Positions 47,898-56,017 of a stretch of 64,000 nt of DNA are shown one piece after another. Every line of letters begins with the position of its first letter. Positions within the stretch are counted from its first letter, which is position 1. The DNA comes from Formosa agariphila KMM 3901 (lineage in GTDB: Bacteria > Bacteroidota > Bacteroidia > Flavobacteriales > Flavobacteriaceae): contig NZ_HG315671.1 in the NCBI RefSeq assembly GCF_000723205.1, positions 1,151,351 through 1,215,350 of the forward strand. Reading direction: 5' to 3'. The notes under the pieces are model-generated. The model searched no databases, was not told the origin of the DNA, and saw only the letters and a program-made list of their open reading frames with translations. The position numbers and the translations under genes were made by a program.

Positions 47898-49304
47898 ATG
47901 AAAACGTATAATATTAAAAATACACAAATGAAATCTTATATAAACACATTGCTTTTCGTTATAACTCTTGGTTGTACGAGCGTAGTTATATCACAAACAA
48001 AATTAAAGACATTAGACGATTTTCAAGCACCTACCGGCGATTGGTTTCTTGCTAAGGATGTGGCTGTAGATTCTAAAAATCAGCAGGAAATTAAATATAC
48101 CAAAGGTGGTAATGTGTTTGTAAACGGTGTTATAGGTAAAACGAATCATCTGGTGTCTAAAGAATCGTTTGGCGATGTCGAATTACATGTTGAGTTTTTA
48201 ATTCCGAAAGGGTCTAACTCAGGGATATATTTACAAAGCAGATACGAGATTCAGATTTTCGATAGTTACGGGAAAGCAAATGTAGAGTATTCAGACTGTG
48301 GAGCGATTTATCAGCGTTGGGACGAAAGTAAAGCTAAAGGACAAAAAGGATACGAAGGGATGCCACCACGTGTAAATGCAACCTTGCCTCTTGGAGAATG
48401 GCAGAGTTACGACATCATCTTTAGAGCACCGCGATTCGATAAAACTGGTAAGAAAATAAAAAATGCGCTTTTCGAAAAAGTCATTTTAAACGGAATAGTA
48501 ATTCATGAAAATAAGGAAGTCACTGGAGCAACTCGAGAAGGTGTCGAAGGCGAAGAGCTTGCTTTTTCTCCACTTTTATTACAAGGCGACCATGGAAGAG
48601 TTGCGTATAGAAATCTTAGAATTAGAAGCTTAGAAAATACTAGAGAAACGAAGACGAATACCTGGGTAGATCTATTTGTAAATGATAAAGAAACGGGGCC
48701 GAATTACGATTTTGTAGTACATGGAGATGCAACTGTGGAAGAAGCTAATACCATGTTCGAGTATAAAGATAAAGAATTAAAAGCCATGTATAAATGGCAA
48801 GAAAAAGAGGCACCTTATGGGATTGCAGTCACTAAAAAAAGGTACAGTAATTACGACTTAAAGTTCGATTTTAAATGGGGAGAACGCCGTTTTGTTCCGA
48901 GGGCAGATAAAATACGCGATGCCGGTTTATTGTATCATTGTCAGGCTGGGAATTATGCATGGCCACCAAGTTTAGAGTATCAGATTCAGGAAGGCGATTG
49001 TGGCGATTTATGGAATATTTTAGGCTGTCATTGTGAGGTGGTAAAGGACGGTGAGATTACTACCATTGAAAAGCGCGATTATAGCAGTTCTAAAAAGTGG
49101 ACCGATGAAGAAAAAGCAGGATGGAATCAAGTGCTTTTAAAAGTGCGTGGCGATAAAGCAAAGTATTATTTAAATGGTGTTTTGGTAAACGAAATTACCA
49201 ATGCTACCTATGGCGGTTTAACATTAGGGTCCGGATTTATTGCCTTACAAGCAGAATATGCAGAAGTGATTTATAAGCATATTCAGATTAAAGAATTGGA
49301 TTAA
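47898..49304 (+). CDS. Secreted two-domain DUF1080 (3-keto-glycoside hydrolase / LamG-like) protein
   Basis: A 468-residue protein with two DUF1080 domains. The first (~30-250) has FGDVELHVEFLIPKGSNSGIYLQ and YEIQIFDSYG. The second (~255-465) has YSNYDLKFDFKWG, DAGLLYHCQ and LEYQIQEGDCGD. An ATG at 47928 directly precedes the signal peptide and could be the true start. DUF1080 proteins have a concanavalin-like fold, and some cleave 3-keto-glycosides. No oxidoreductase that would make a 3-keto sugar is in the window, so plain carbohydrate binding is also possible. It is co-transcribed with beta-helix protein 1. Confidence 0.8.
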   Translation: MKTYNIKNTQMKSYINTLLFVITLGCTSVVISQTKLKTLDDFQAPTGDWFLAKDVAVDSKNQQEIKYTKGGNVFVNGVIGKTNHLVSKESFGDVELHVEFLIPKGSNSGIYLQSRYEIQIFDSYGKANVEYSDCGAIYQRWDESKAKGQKGYEGMPPRVNATLPLGEWQSYDIIFRAPRFDKTGKKIKNALFEKVILNGIVIHENKEVTGATREGVEGEELAFSPLLLQGDHGRVAYRNLRIRSLENTRETKTNTWVDLFVNDKETGPNYDFVVHGDATVEEANTMFEYKDKELKAMYKWQEKEAPYGIAVTKKRYSNYDLKFDFKWGERRFVPRADKIRDAGLLYHCQAGNYAWPPSLEYQIQEGDCGDLWNILGCHCEVVKDGEITTIEKRDYSSSKKWTDEEKAGWNQVLLKVRGDKAKYYLNGVLVNEITNATYGGLTLGSGFIALQAEYAEVIYKHIQIKELD

Positions 49305-49365
49305 ATCCGATTTTCAGTAGCCTTATTTTTTTTAACGGTAGGCGCTTTAATATTTCAAATACTCC

Positions 49366-49409
49366 AAGTGAAGTTAGAGGTTTTCTAGACCTTTGGCTTC
49401 ACTTTTTTA
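49366..49409 (+). terminator. Terminator after the DUF1080 gene
   Basis: Outer stem AAGTGAAG/CTTCACTT (49366-49373 with 49397-49404), an inner AGGT/ACCT pair, and a T run. Its sequence resembles the terminator at 46250. Confidence 0.75.
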
Positions 49410-49412
49410 GTT

Positions 49413-49478
49413 AGGGCATATAATTTATAGGGATTGCACCATAGTTTATATGTAATTGCTGAGGTTTCAGTATTTTTA
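49413..49478 (+). promoter_or_regulatory. PUL regulon promoter element, copy 6 (beta-helix 2)
   Basis: AGGGCATATAATTTAT at 49413, CATAGTTTATAT at 49440 and -7-like TATTTTTA at 49471-49478. Half-site 2 is shifted by one base, but the total offset of 58 bases is kept. It lies within a TTG-started frame, which shows that frame's first codons are not translated. Confidence 0.7.
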
Positions 49479-49517
49479 GCCTTCGTAAATAAATCTCATA
49501 AACGAAGCAAAACTTAT

Positions 49518-50978
49518 ATGACTACTTTCCGTATTAATTTCAACAGTATTAAAATAAATGCAACCTTTAAAACCTGTGTCATGCTACTTGGTGTTTTTGT
49601 GTTATCAGGACAACATTTAAAAGCACAAACGATGGTGAATTCTTTAGAAGAATTAAAACCCTATTTAGATGATAATAATGTGCAGGTAAAAATGAAACCG
49701 GGTGTGTATACTATTACGGCCGAAGATGTAAAAAACGGACTTTACACTAAAGAAACTGTAATTAAAAACACGAGTAAAGTGTTGTTGCTTTTTGAAGGGA
49801 ATAATAGCACTTACGATTTTACAGGGGTTACTATTAATGTCGACACTAAAGTGTTTCAAGCTTTTGGAAAGTTTCAGGTGTATGAAATTCAAATTATAGG
49901 AAATAAAAATGTGCTTAAAAACTTAACATTAGTCGATGTAGGTTCGGTGCACGACCATCCTGCACATAGAGCAAATAATATTGTAATAGATGGTTCGCAC
50001 AATAGAGTAGAAGGTTTTAATGTTACCACTAAAGGGTCGTTTCCTTATGGGTATGGTGATGCGTTTGGAAAAGGCGGAAAATCGGTTATTCCTCATAAAA
50101 AACACAGTGCGTGTTTAGTACGCGGAGAATCTAACCATTTAAAAGATTCGAAATTTACGCATAGAAGTTATGGGCATTGCATTTTTATGCAAGCAGCAAA
50201 TAACCCTATTATTGAAGGCTGTGTTGTAGAGGGCGAAATGCGTAAAACCGATGATATGCTTAAGGAAACTTCAGGGCCAGCTTTCGACGTCGATTTTATG
50301 ACCGTTTGGGGATATAAACTTCCAAAAGGCTATATGTTAAGTACAGGAGAAGCAGGTATTCGTGCGTACGACGGCGGAGAAACGGTTATCGATGGTAAAA
50401 ATTATAAGCGTGGAACGTCTAACGTAACGGTGTTAAATTGTACGGTTAAGAATATGAGAACAGGTGTAACTATTGCGCACGCTACAGGTAAAAAACGTGT
50501 TGAAGGCTGTGTGGCTATTGGTTGTGAAAACGGATTTTCGTTAGGGTCTGGCGAACTGGTAAATTGTAAAGCAGATGTTGCTTACGGTCCAGCCTACGCA
50601 TCGACTTACGAAAGAGATAAATCGTATAATGCAGATATTACGTTGTTAGACTCTAAAGAACCTTATTATAATGGATCAGGTAACATTGCCTATATTGGAG
50701 GTAGTGAACACAAAATTACATTTCGAGGATCTAGTCAAGGTGCAAATCAAGGATTAAAGATTCAGGTTGGAGGCGATAAAAACAACATCAGGTTATTACA
50801 TGGTAATCTTCCGAATCAGAATGATTTTAAAGGCTTTGATTTTGAAATTCATAATTTAACAACGTATCCTCTAATTTTATCTAATAAAAGTTCTGGAGTA
50901 ACCGGAGAATCGGTTGGAGAAATTAAAGATTCGGGAACTAATAATAAGGTGAAAGCTATAAAAGCCTCAAATAAATAA
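49518..50978 (+). CDS. Secreted right-handed beta-helix protein 2, paralogue of protein 1
   Basis: A 486-residue secreted beta-helix protein with a signal peptide ending HLKAQ. It is colinear with the protein at 46405 (484 residues) and keeps every shared motif: PYGYGDAFGKG, KHS with Lys195, RSYGH with Arg216, MRKTDD with Asp245-Asp246, and GEAGIRAYDGGETVIDG. The Lys-Arg spacing is again 21. The frame is open back to a TTG at 49434, but that lies inside the promoter element. The ATG at 49518 is downstream of the predicted transcript start and gives a normal signal peptide. It is a single-gene transcript, probably a recent tandem duplicate. Confidence 0.7.
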   Translation: MTTFRINFNSIKINATFKTCVMLLGVFVLSGQHLKAQTMVNSLEELKPYLDDNNVQVKMKPGVYTITAEDVKNGLYTKETVIKNTSKVLLLFEGNNSTYDFTGVTINVDTKVFQAFGKFQVYEIQIIGNKNVLKNLTLVDVGSVHDHPAHRANNIVIDGSHNRVEGFNVTTKGSFPYGYGDAFGKGGKSVIPHKKHSACLVRGESNHLKDSKFTHRSYGHCIFMQAANNPIIEGCVVEGEMRKTDDMLKETSGPAFDVDFMTVWGYKLPKGYMLSTGEAGIRAYDGGETVIDGKNYKRGTSNVTVLNCTVKNMRTGVTIAHATGKKRVEGCVAIGCENGFSLGSGELVNCKADVAYGPAYASTYERDKSYNADITLLDSKEPYYNGSGNIAYIGGSEHKITFRGSSQGANQGLKIQVGGDKNNIRLLHGNLPNQNDFKGFDFEIHNLTTYPLILSNKSSGVTGESVGEIKDSGTNNKVKAIKASNK

Positions 50979-51045
50979 GAATAAAATATTAAGACTTTGG
51001 TTAGAAGAAAACAATATTTTTTCAACCAATAAAAATTGAATTTTT

Positions 51046-51075
51046 AGAAGGTCTGTTGTAACAGACCTTCTTTAT
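51046..51075 (+). terminator. Terminator after beta-helix 2
   Basis: Perfect 11-bp stem (51046-51056 with 51061-51071), TGTA loop and T-rich tail. Confidence 0.85.
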
Positions 51076-51101
51076 ATCTAGTTTAATGTATTGCAGATTT
51101 T

Positions 51102-51137
51102 AAGGCTAAATGGAACCCATTTAGCCTTGTTTTTTTT
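51102..51137 (+). terminator. Second terminator just before promoter copy 8
   Basis: Perfect 12-bp stem (51102-51113 with 51117-51128), a three-base loop and a long T run. It insulates the next promoter. Confidence 0.82.
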
Positions 51138-51140
51138 AAA

Positions 51141-51206
51141 TGGGTTTTAAGTTATTGCAAATGATTCATAGTTTATATTCAAATTTCATAAGAGTGATTA
51201 TACTTG
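51141..51206 (+). promoter_or_regulatory. PUL regulon promoter element, copy 8 (best match; beta-helix 3 / GH43 / GH39 operon)
   Basis: TGGGTTTTAAGTTAT at 51141, AATGATTCATAGTTTATAT at 51160-51178 and -7-like TATACTTG at 51199-51206. AGTTAT and AGTTTAT cores are 20 bases apart, about two helical turns, as a direct repeat. No TTG at -33. (Copy 7 is the SusC element at 62658.). Confidence 0.78.
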
Positions 51207-51247
51207 TGTAAGCCTAAAGTAAACGATAATAAAATCAGTAATTAGCC

Positions 51248-52597
51248 ATGAAAAAAGCATCAAGTATAGTTGTCATTTTACTATTCCTTTGTAATAGTTT
51301 AAATGCGACCGAAATTAAGATAAGTAGCTTAAAAGAGTTAGCAAAATATGCTTCAGAAAGCGGACATACTATTACAATGGCACCGGGTGTATATAAGTTA
51401 ACAGATATTTTAACGCCAGAGGTTATTCGAGAACGTAGTGCTCGTAAACAATATCAATATATCAATTTTAGCGGAAGTAATAATATTTTCAATTTAGAAG
51501 GTGTAGAAATCGAGTTAGATACCGAAATCCGAACGCTTTTAAATCCACCAATTCATTCTGATGAATTTATAATAACGGGGTCAAATAATTCCTTTTTTGG
51601 ACTTACTATTAGATGTGTAGGTAAAGGAACATCGCCTGGTGGTACGGTACTTCAAGTTGCAGGAGAAGCAAATATTCTTAAAGAGGTTACTTTACATGTA
51701 GCGGGATCATTTCCGTATGGGTATGGCGATTTGTTTGGAAAAGGAAAGCAAAAGGAAACGACTATAAAGCACAGTAAACATAGTGGATTATTGGTCACAG
51801 GTAACGATACTAAACTGTATAAATGTAAAATATATAACCGTTCGTTTGGGCATTGTTTCTTCATTCAGCAGCATCCAAAGAATGTATATTTTGAAGACTG
51901 CTATGCAGAAGGTGAAATGCGCTCAACAGATGATATTTTAGCTGAAACATCGGGTCCGGCATTCGATGTGAATTTTAAAACGTGGACTCAAAATCGTGAA
52001 GGAGATTATGTTGTTACGCCTGGCTATATGAAATCGCTTTGCGAAGACGGATTTAGAACATATGGCGAATGCGAAAACATAACATTTAAAAACTGTATTG
52101 CTAAAAACACCCGTGGCGGATTTGAGCTTCGTTTTAATAAAGCGCGTCTAGAGAATTGTGAAACCATAGGTACAGAACGTGGGTATTGGGTAGGCGACGA
52201 TTCTGTGGTAGAAAACTGTAAAGGTGATGCAAATTACGGACCTTTGTTATTTGTAGAAGGAAGCCGTATAAAAGTCGATTTAATTGTAGATTCTGCTGCA
52301 TCCGATCGCCTAGTTCACGCATTAGTTACTATTCAGGGTGATGATAATACTATTGTTTTAAAATCGGATAACGGAAAAAAACGTAAAACAGATTTACCTA
52401 TTCTTATTGGGTATACACATCCAGAACATGGGGAAGCAATGTCGCCGTATAGCGAAGCCGAAACTTCAAATTTAAATCTTATTAATGAAACTCATATGCC
52501 TATTAAGATAGGCGTACAGGCTAAAAGTAGCACTATAAAAACCAATGGTGAAATTGTAGAAAACAAAGGGGCTAATATAAAAGTATCCAAACGTTAA
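51248..52597 (+). CDS. Secreted right-handed beta-helix protein 3, diverged paralogue of proteins 1 and 2
   Basis: A 449-residue secreted beta-helix protein (signal peptide ending SLNA). It shares with proteins 1 and 2 the segments PYGYGDLFGKG, KHS (Lys177), RSFGH (Arg198) and MRSTDD, with the Lys-Arg spacing of 21 kept. The rest has diverged, and the GEAGIRAYDGGE segment is replaced by CEDGFRTYGECE. Conservation of these few residues in an otherwise diverged sequence marks them as probable active-site residues. It opens an operon with GH43 and GH39, so its product may be a xylose-bearing uronic oligosaccharide (inference). Confidence 0.7.
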   Translation: MKKASSIVVILLFLCNSLNATEIKISSLKELAKYASESGHTITMAPGVYKLTDILTPEVIRERSARKQYQYINFSGSNNIFNLEGVEIELDTEIRTLLNPPIHSDEFIITGSNNSFFGLTIRCVGKGTSPGGTVLQVAGEANILKEVTLHVAGSFPYGYGDLFGKGKQKETTIKHSKHSGLLVTGNDTKLYKCKIYNRSFGHCFFIQQHPKNVYFEDCYAEGEMRSTDDILAETSGPAFDVNFKTWTQNREGDYVVTPGYMKSLCEDGFRTYGECENITFKNCIAKNTRGGFELRFNKARLENCETIGTERGYWVGDDSVVENCKGDANYGPLLFVEGSRIKVDLIVDSAASDRLVHALVTIQGDDNTIVLKSDNGKKRKTDLPILIGYTHPEHGEAMSPYSEAETSNLNLINETHMPIKIGVQAKSSTIKTNGEIVENKGANIKVSKR

Positions 52598-52618
52598 TTC
52601 ATCATAATCAAAAGATTC

Positions 52619-54010
52619 ATGGATAAACCTGTTAAAATGAAAAATAATGTAATACTGTTAATCGCACTTTTATATGTGACATTTGGAGTTTCTCAAAATC
52701 CGATTTTCACTAATGTGTTTACCGCAGATCCTTCACCACATGTGTGGCCAGACGACCCTAACAAACTTTGGGTGTATACCAGTCATGACGAGCCAGGATC
52801 TAATAACCATTACGGAATGACCGGTTATCATGCATTTTCAACCACCGATTTGGTAAACTGGACAGACCATGGTCGCATTTTGCATTTAGAAAATGTAGAC
52901 TGGGCAGAGAGTCATGCTTGGGCTATGGATGCTGCATATTATCGTGGGCAGTATTATTTAGTGTATTGTATGAAAGAAGCTGGAATTGGACTGTTCAGAA
53001 CAGGAATTGCACGTAGCGATAGACCAGAAGGACCATTTACAGATTTAGGCTATGTTAAAGGGGTAGAATTTGGTCAAGATCCGGCCATTTTTATTGACGA
53101 CGATGGGATACCATATTTATATTGGGGACATGATCGCAAATGTTTTGCTGCAGAATTGAATGATGATTTAATGTCTATTAAACCAGAAACTTATGTTGAT
53201 TTAACCTCTCAGTTAACACATGTGTTTGAAGGGCCATGGGTACATAAAAAAAACAATAAATATTATTTAACGTATCCTGGATTAACGCCTAGGCGTTGGC
53301 CAGAAAAAATGTTTTACGCTGTCGCAGAGAACCCTTTAGGACCATATACATTTAAAGGTGTTTTTATAGACGATTTTGAAGGGCAAAGTGGTACCAATCA
53401 TGGCGGAACAGTAACTTACAAAGGCGAAGATATTATGTTTTATCACAGTGCGTGGTTATCTGGTGGTTTAAGTGAAACCCGTTCTTCTATGGCCGATTAC
53501 TTAAAGTATGATAAGGATGGAAATATCTTACCCATTATACCTTCAAAAGAAGGCTTAAGAAAAGCAAAACGCACTAAAGTCACATTGAAATTAGAAGCAG
53601 AACATGGTTTTGCAGCAGGAGGTGCTTTATACAATGTTTTTGTGGATACTTGGATTAAAGGTTACAGTGGTAAAGGGTATGTAACAAATTTCGATAATCC
53701 ATACGATCATGTATCTATTTTGGCTCAGGTGGCTAAACCTGAAAAATACCGTTTTAAAGTGCGATACGCTTCACCAGACGGAGAATCTAACCACGATATA
53801 TTAATAAATAGTCATAAATACAGTGAGTTTATTTTTCCACAATCTAAAGATTTTACGGAAATAGATTTCGGGATTGTAGAATTAAAATCAGGAGACAATT
53901 TGGTGCGTATTTTTAAAAAAGATTGGAAACCTTCTGAAGGTGAACTAGCTATCGATTATATAAAATTTGAACAAGTATTTGAAGACGAATTACAAACTAT
54001 AAAAAACTAA
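52619..54010 (+). CDS. GH43-type glycoside hydrolase with C-terminal CBM6-like domain
   Basis: An inverting exo-hydrolase of the five-bladed propeller fold. The 463-residue secreted protein has Asp37 in FTADPSPHVW (base), Asp104 in WAMDAAYY (pKa-tuning) and Glu204 in FEGPWV (acid), the full GH43 triad. Residues ~320-460 form a CBM6-like beta-sandwich ending with IDYIKFEQ. GH43 enzymes remove beta-xylose, alpha-L-arabinose or related sugars. It lies 21 bases after beta-helix 3 and 13 before GH39. Confidence 0.88.
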   Translation: MDKPVKMKNNVILLIALLYVTFGVSQNPIFTNVFTADPSPHVWPDDPNKLWVYTSHDEPGSNNHYGMTGYHAFSTTDLVNWTDHGRILHLENVDWAESHAWAMDAAYYRGQYYLVYCMKEAGIGLFRTGIARSDRPEGPFTDLGYVKGVEFGQDPAIFIDDDGIPYLYWGHDRKCFAAELNDDLMSIKPETYVDLTSQLTHVFEGPWVHKKNNKYYLTYPGLTPRRWPEKMFYAVAENPLGPYTFKGVFIDDFEGQSGTNHGGTVTYKGEDIMFYHSAWLSGGLSETRSSMADYLKYDKDGNILPIIPSKEGLRKAKRTKVTLKLEAEHGFAAGGALYNVFVDTWIKGYSGKGYVTNFDNPYDHVSILAQVAKPEKYRFKVRYASPDGESNHDILINSHKYSEFIFPQSKDFTEIDFGIVELKSGDNLVRIFKKDWKPSEGELAIDYIKFEQVFEDELQTIKN

Positions 54011-54023
54011 AATTAAAAACGTT

Positions 54024-55661
54024 ATGAAAAAAGTATTAATAACTGGCCTATTGGCATTAATGGCCCATATTGGTTTCTCGCAAGAGCAAGTCCGTGTTAA
54101 GGCTACTGCTAGTGGCGAAAAATTCGAACATTTTTGGAGCAAGAGTGTTGGTGCTGGACGTGCTAACGAAGGGTTACGTGCCGGTTGGTTAGAGCAATTA
54201 GAGCTTGTTCAAGAGAATTGCGGCTTTGAATTTGTGAGATTTCATGGCATATTTCACGACGATATGTTTCCTGTATTTGAGAAAGACGGAGTTTACACAT
54301 ATAACTGGCAATATATCGACGATTTATTTGATAGAATGCTCGATTTAAATGTAAAGCCATTTGTAGAATTAGCATATTTTCCAACGCCATTAGCTGCCGA
54401 AAATAGTAAAACTCAATTTTGGTGGAAAGCAAATATTACTCCAGATGAATCTAAGTTTGGAGAGTGGCACAATCTAGTAAAAGCGTTTACAAAACATTGT
54501 GTAGATCGTTATGGAATTGATGAGGTATTAACGTGGTATTTTGAAGTATGGAATGAACCAAATTTACATTACGGATTTTTTGATGGAACAAAATCTCAAT
54601 ACTTCGAGTTATATAAGCAATCTGTAAACGCGGTAAGATCTGTAGACAACCGTTTAAAAGTGGGTGGACCTTCAAGTAGTAACTTTGTTGCCGATGGCCG
54701 TTACGATGGTGAGGTAGAAAGTAGAGATGGAGATCTTATTACATTCACCGCAGATAATATTAATGAATTAGAATGGAAAGGTGTATGGATAGAAGACTTC
54801 TTAGCGTATTGCAAAAAAGAAAAGCTTCCTGTAGATTTTGTATCAACACATCCATACCCAACAGATTACCCATTTAATCCAACAACAGGAAAAGGTAAAG
54901 ATTTTTCACGAAATGTAAATTCAACCAAAACCGATATGGAGTGGTTAAATAAAGTGATTAAAAAAAGTGCATATCCTAATGCCGAAATTCACTTAACCGA
55001 ATGGAATACAAGTCCGAATAGTAGAGATGCTATGCACGATTTTTTACCACCAGCAGCATACGTTGCTAAAGTAAACCTAGATTGTATTGGTTTAGCTAAT
55101 TCTTTAGCATTTTGGACGTTTACAGATATTTTTGAAGAAAAAGGAGGCGCAGAGAGTATTTTTCATGGTGGTTTTGGAATGATTAATTACCAAGGTTTGG
55201 TTAAACCTACGTATCATGCATACCGTATGTTACACCAGTTAGGAGATCAAGAACTTTATAAAAACGATTATCTGTTTGTAAGTAAAAAATCTGGTGACGG
55301 TAAAGTTGTGGCGTTAGCTTATAACTATCCAGAAGATCATTATAAAGCGGTACCAGCTAGTATCAGAAAAATAGACCAATATGAAAACGGAAAAAGCCGT
55401 CAGTTAGATTTTACAATTTCAGATTTAAAACCAGGCGCCATGTTTAAGGTTGAAGTTTTAGATGCCGAAAGTGGTAATATCTATAAGTATTGGGAAACTA
55501 TGGGTAAACCTGAACCACCAACAAGAGAACAAATTAAGGTGATGAAGAATTATGCAGAAAACTTAAAAACAGAATTATTTACTGCAGATGCTAAAGGTAT
55601 TGTTAGTATTAAACGTGAATTAACACCTTGGAGTTTAGTATTGATAGAACAAGTAAACTAA
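54024..55661 (+). CDS. GH39 family beta-xylosidase-like glycosidase
   Basis: A retaining exo-glycosidase, 545 residues, secreted (signal peptide ending HIGFSQ). The barrel contains FVRFHGIFHDDM, WYFEVWNEPNLHYGF with Glu178 as acid/base, and EIHLTEWNTSP with Glu326 as nucleophile. GH39 members are mainly beta-xylosidases, with some alpha-iduronidases. Both are relevant because xylose or iduronate can occur in sulfated algal glycans. It is the last gene of the beta-helix 3 operon and is followed by a terminator. Confidence 0.92.
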   Translation: MKKVLITGLLALMAHIGFSQEQVRVKATASGEKFEHFWSKSVGAGRANEGLRAGWLEQLELVQENCGFEFVRFHGIFHDDMFPVFEKDGVYTYNWQYIDDLFDRMLDLNVKPFVELAYFPTPLAAENSKTQFWWKANITPDESKFGEWHNLVKAFTKHCVDRYGIDEVLTWYFEVWNEPNLHYGFFDGTKSQYFELYKQSVNAVRSVDNRLKVGGPSSSNFVADGRYDGEVESRDGDLITFTADNINELEWKGVWIEDFLAYCKKEKLPVDFVSTHPYPTDYPFNPTTGKGKDFSRNVNSTKTDMEWLNKVIKKSAYPNAEIHLTEWNTSPNSRDAMHDFLPPAAYVAKVNLDCIGLANSLAFWTFTDIFEEKGGAESIFHGGFGMINYQGLVKPTYHAYRMLHQLGDQELYKNDYLFVSKKSGDGKVVALAYNYPEDHYKAVPASIRKIDQYENGKSRQLDFTISDLKPGAMFKVEVLDAESGNIYKYWETMGKPEPPTREQIKVMKNYAENLKTELFTADAKGIVSIKRELTPWSLVLIEQVN

Positions 55662-55689
55662 AGCTTGATTGTATACAATATAATTGTAC

Positions 55690-55724
55690 ATAGGTGGTCT
55701 TTTTAGATCACCTATTTTATTTTA
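55690..55724 (+). terminator. Terminator after GH39
   Basis: An 11-bp stem with one G-U pair (55690-55700 with 55705-55715) and a T-rich tail. Confidence 0.82.
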
Positions 55725-55872
55725 TTTTATAGTAATAGAAAATAAAATGGTTTGTCGAAAAATCAGATACATAATCTATGGCTAAAACGTTTAAAAAAAA
55801 ATCACAATTTTTATAATCCATTCCTACGGTATCTTCTTGTGTGTAACGTAATCCTAGTAGATTGGGCTTAAA

Positions 55873-55938
55873 TGGGTTTTAAGTTATATCCATTGATTTA
55901 TAATTTATATATTAAATGAAATAGAGTTTTTAAACTTG
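55873..55938 (+). promoter_or_regulatory. PUL regulon promoter element, copy 9 (sulfatase / beta-helix 4-5 operon)
   Basis: TGGGTTTTAAGTTAT at 55873, TATAATTTATAT at 55899 and -7-like TAAACTTG at 55931-55938. It places the transcript start after the in-frame ATG at 55940. Confidence 0.75.
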
Positions 55939-56017
55939 TATGAGGACTTTATTAAAGTCACTGAAAAGTATAATTCATTTAAAATATCTAATAAAAGTGT
56001 TTAAAATTACAAATCAA

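Noticed and set aside
46405-52597. Calling beta-helix proteins 1-3 PL6 lyases outright
   Set aside because: The Lys/Arg spacing fits, but the PL6 acidic metal ligands before the Lys are missing, so only a candidate role is claimed.
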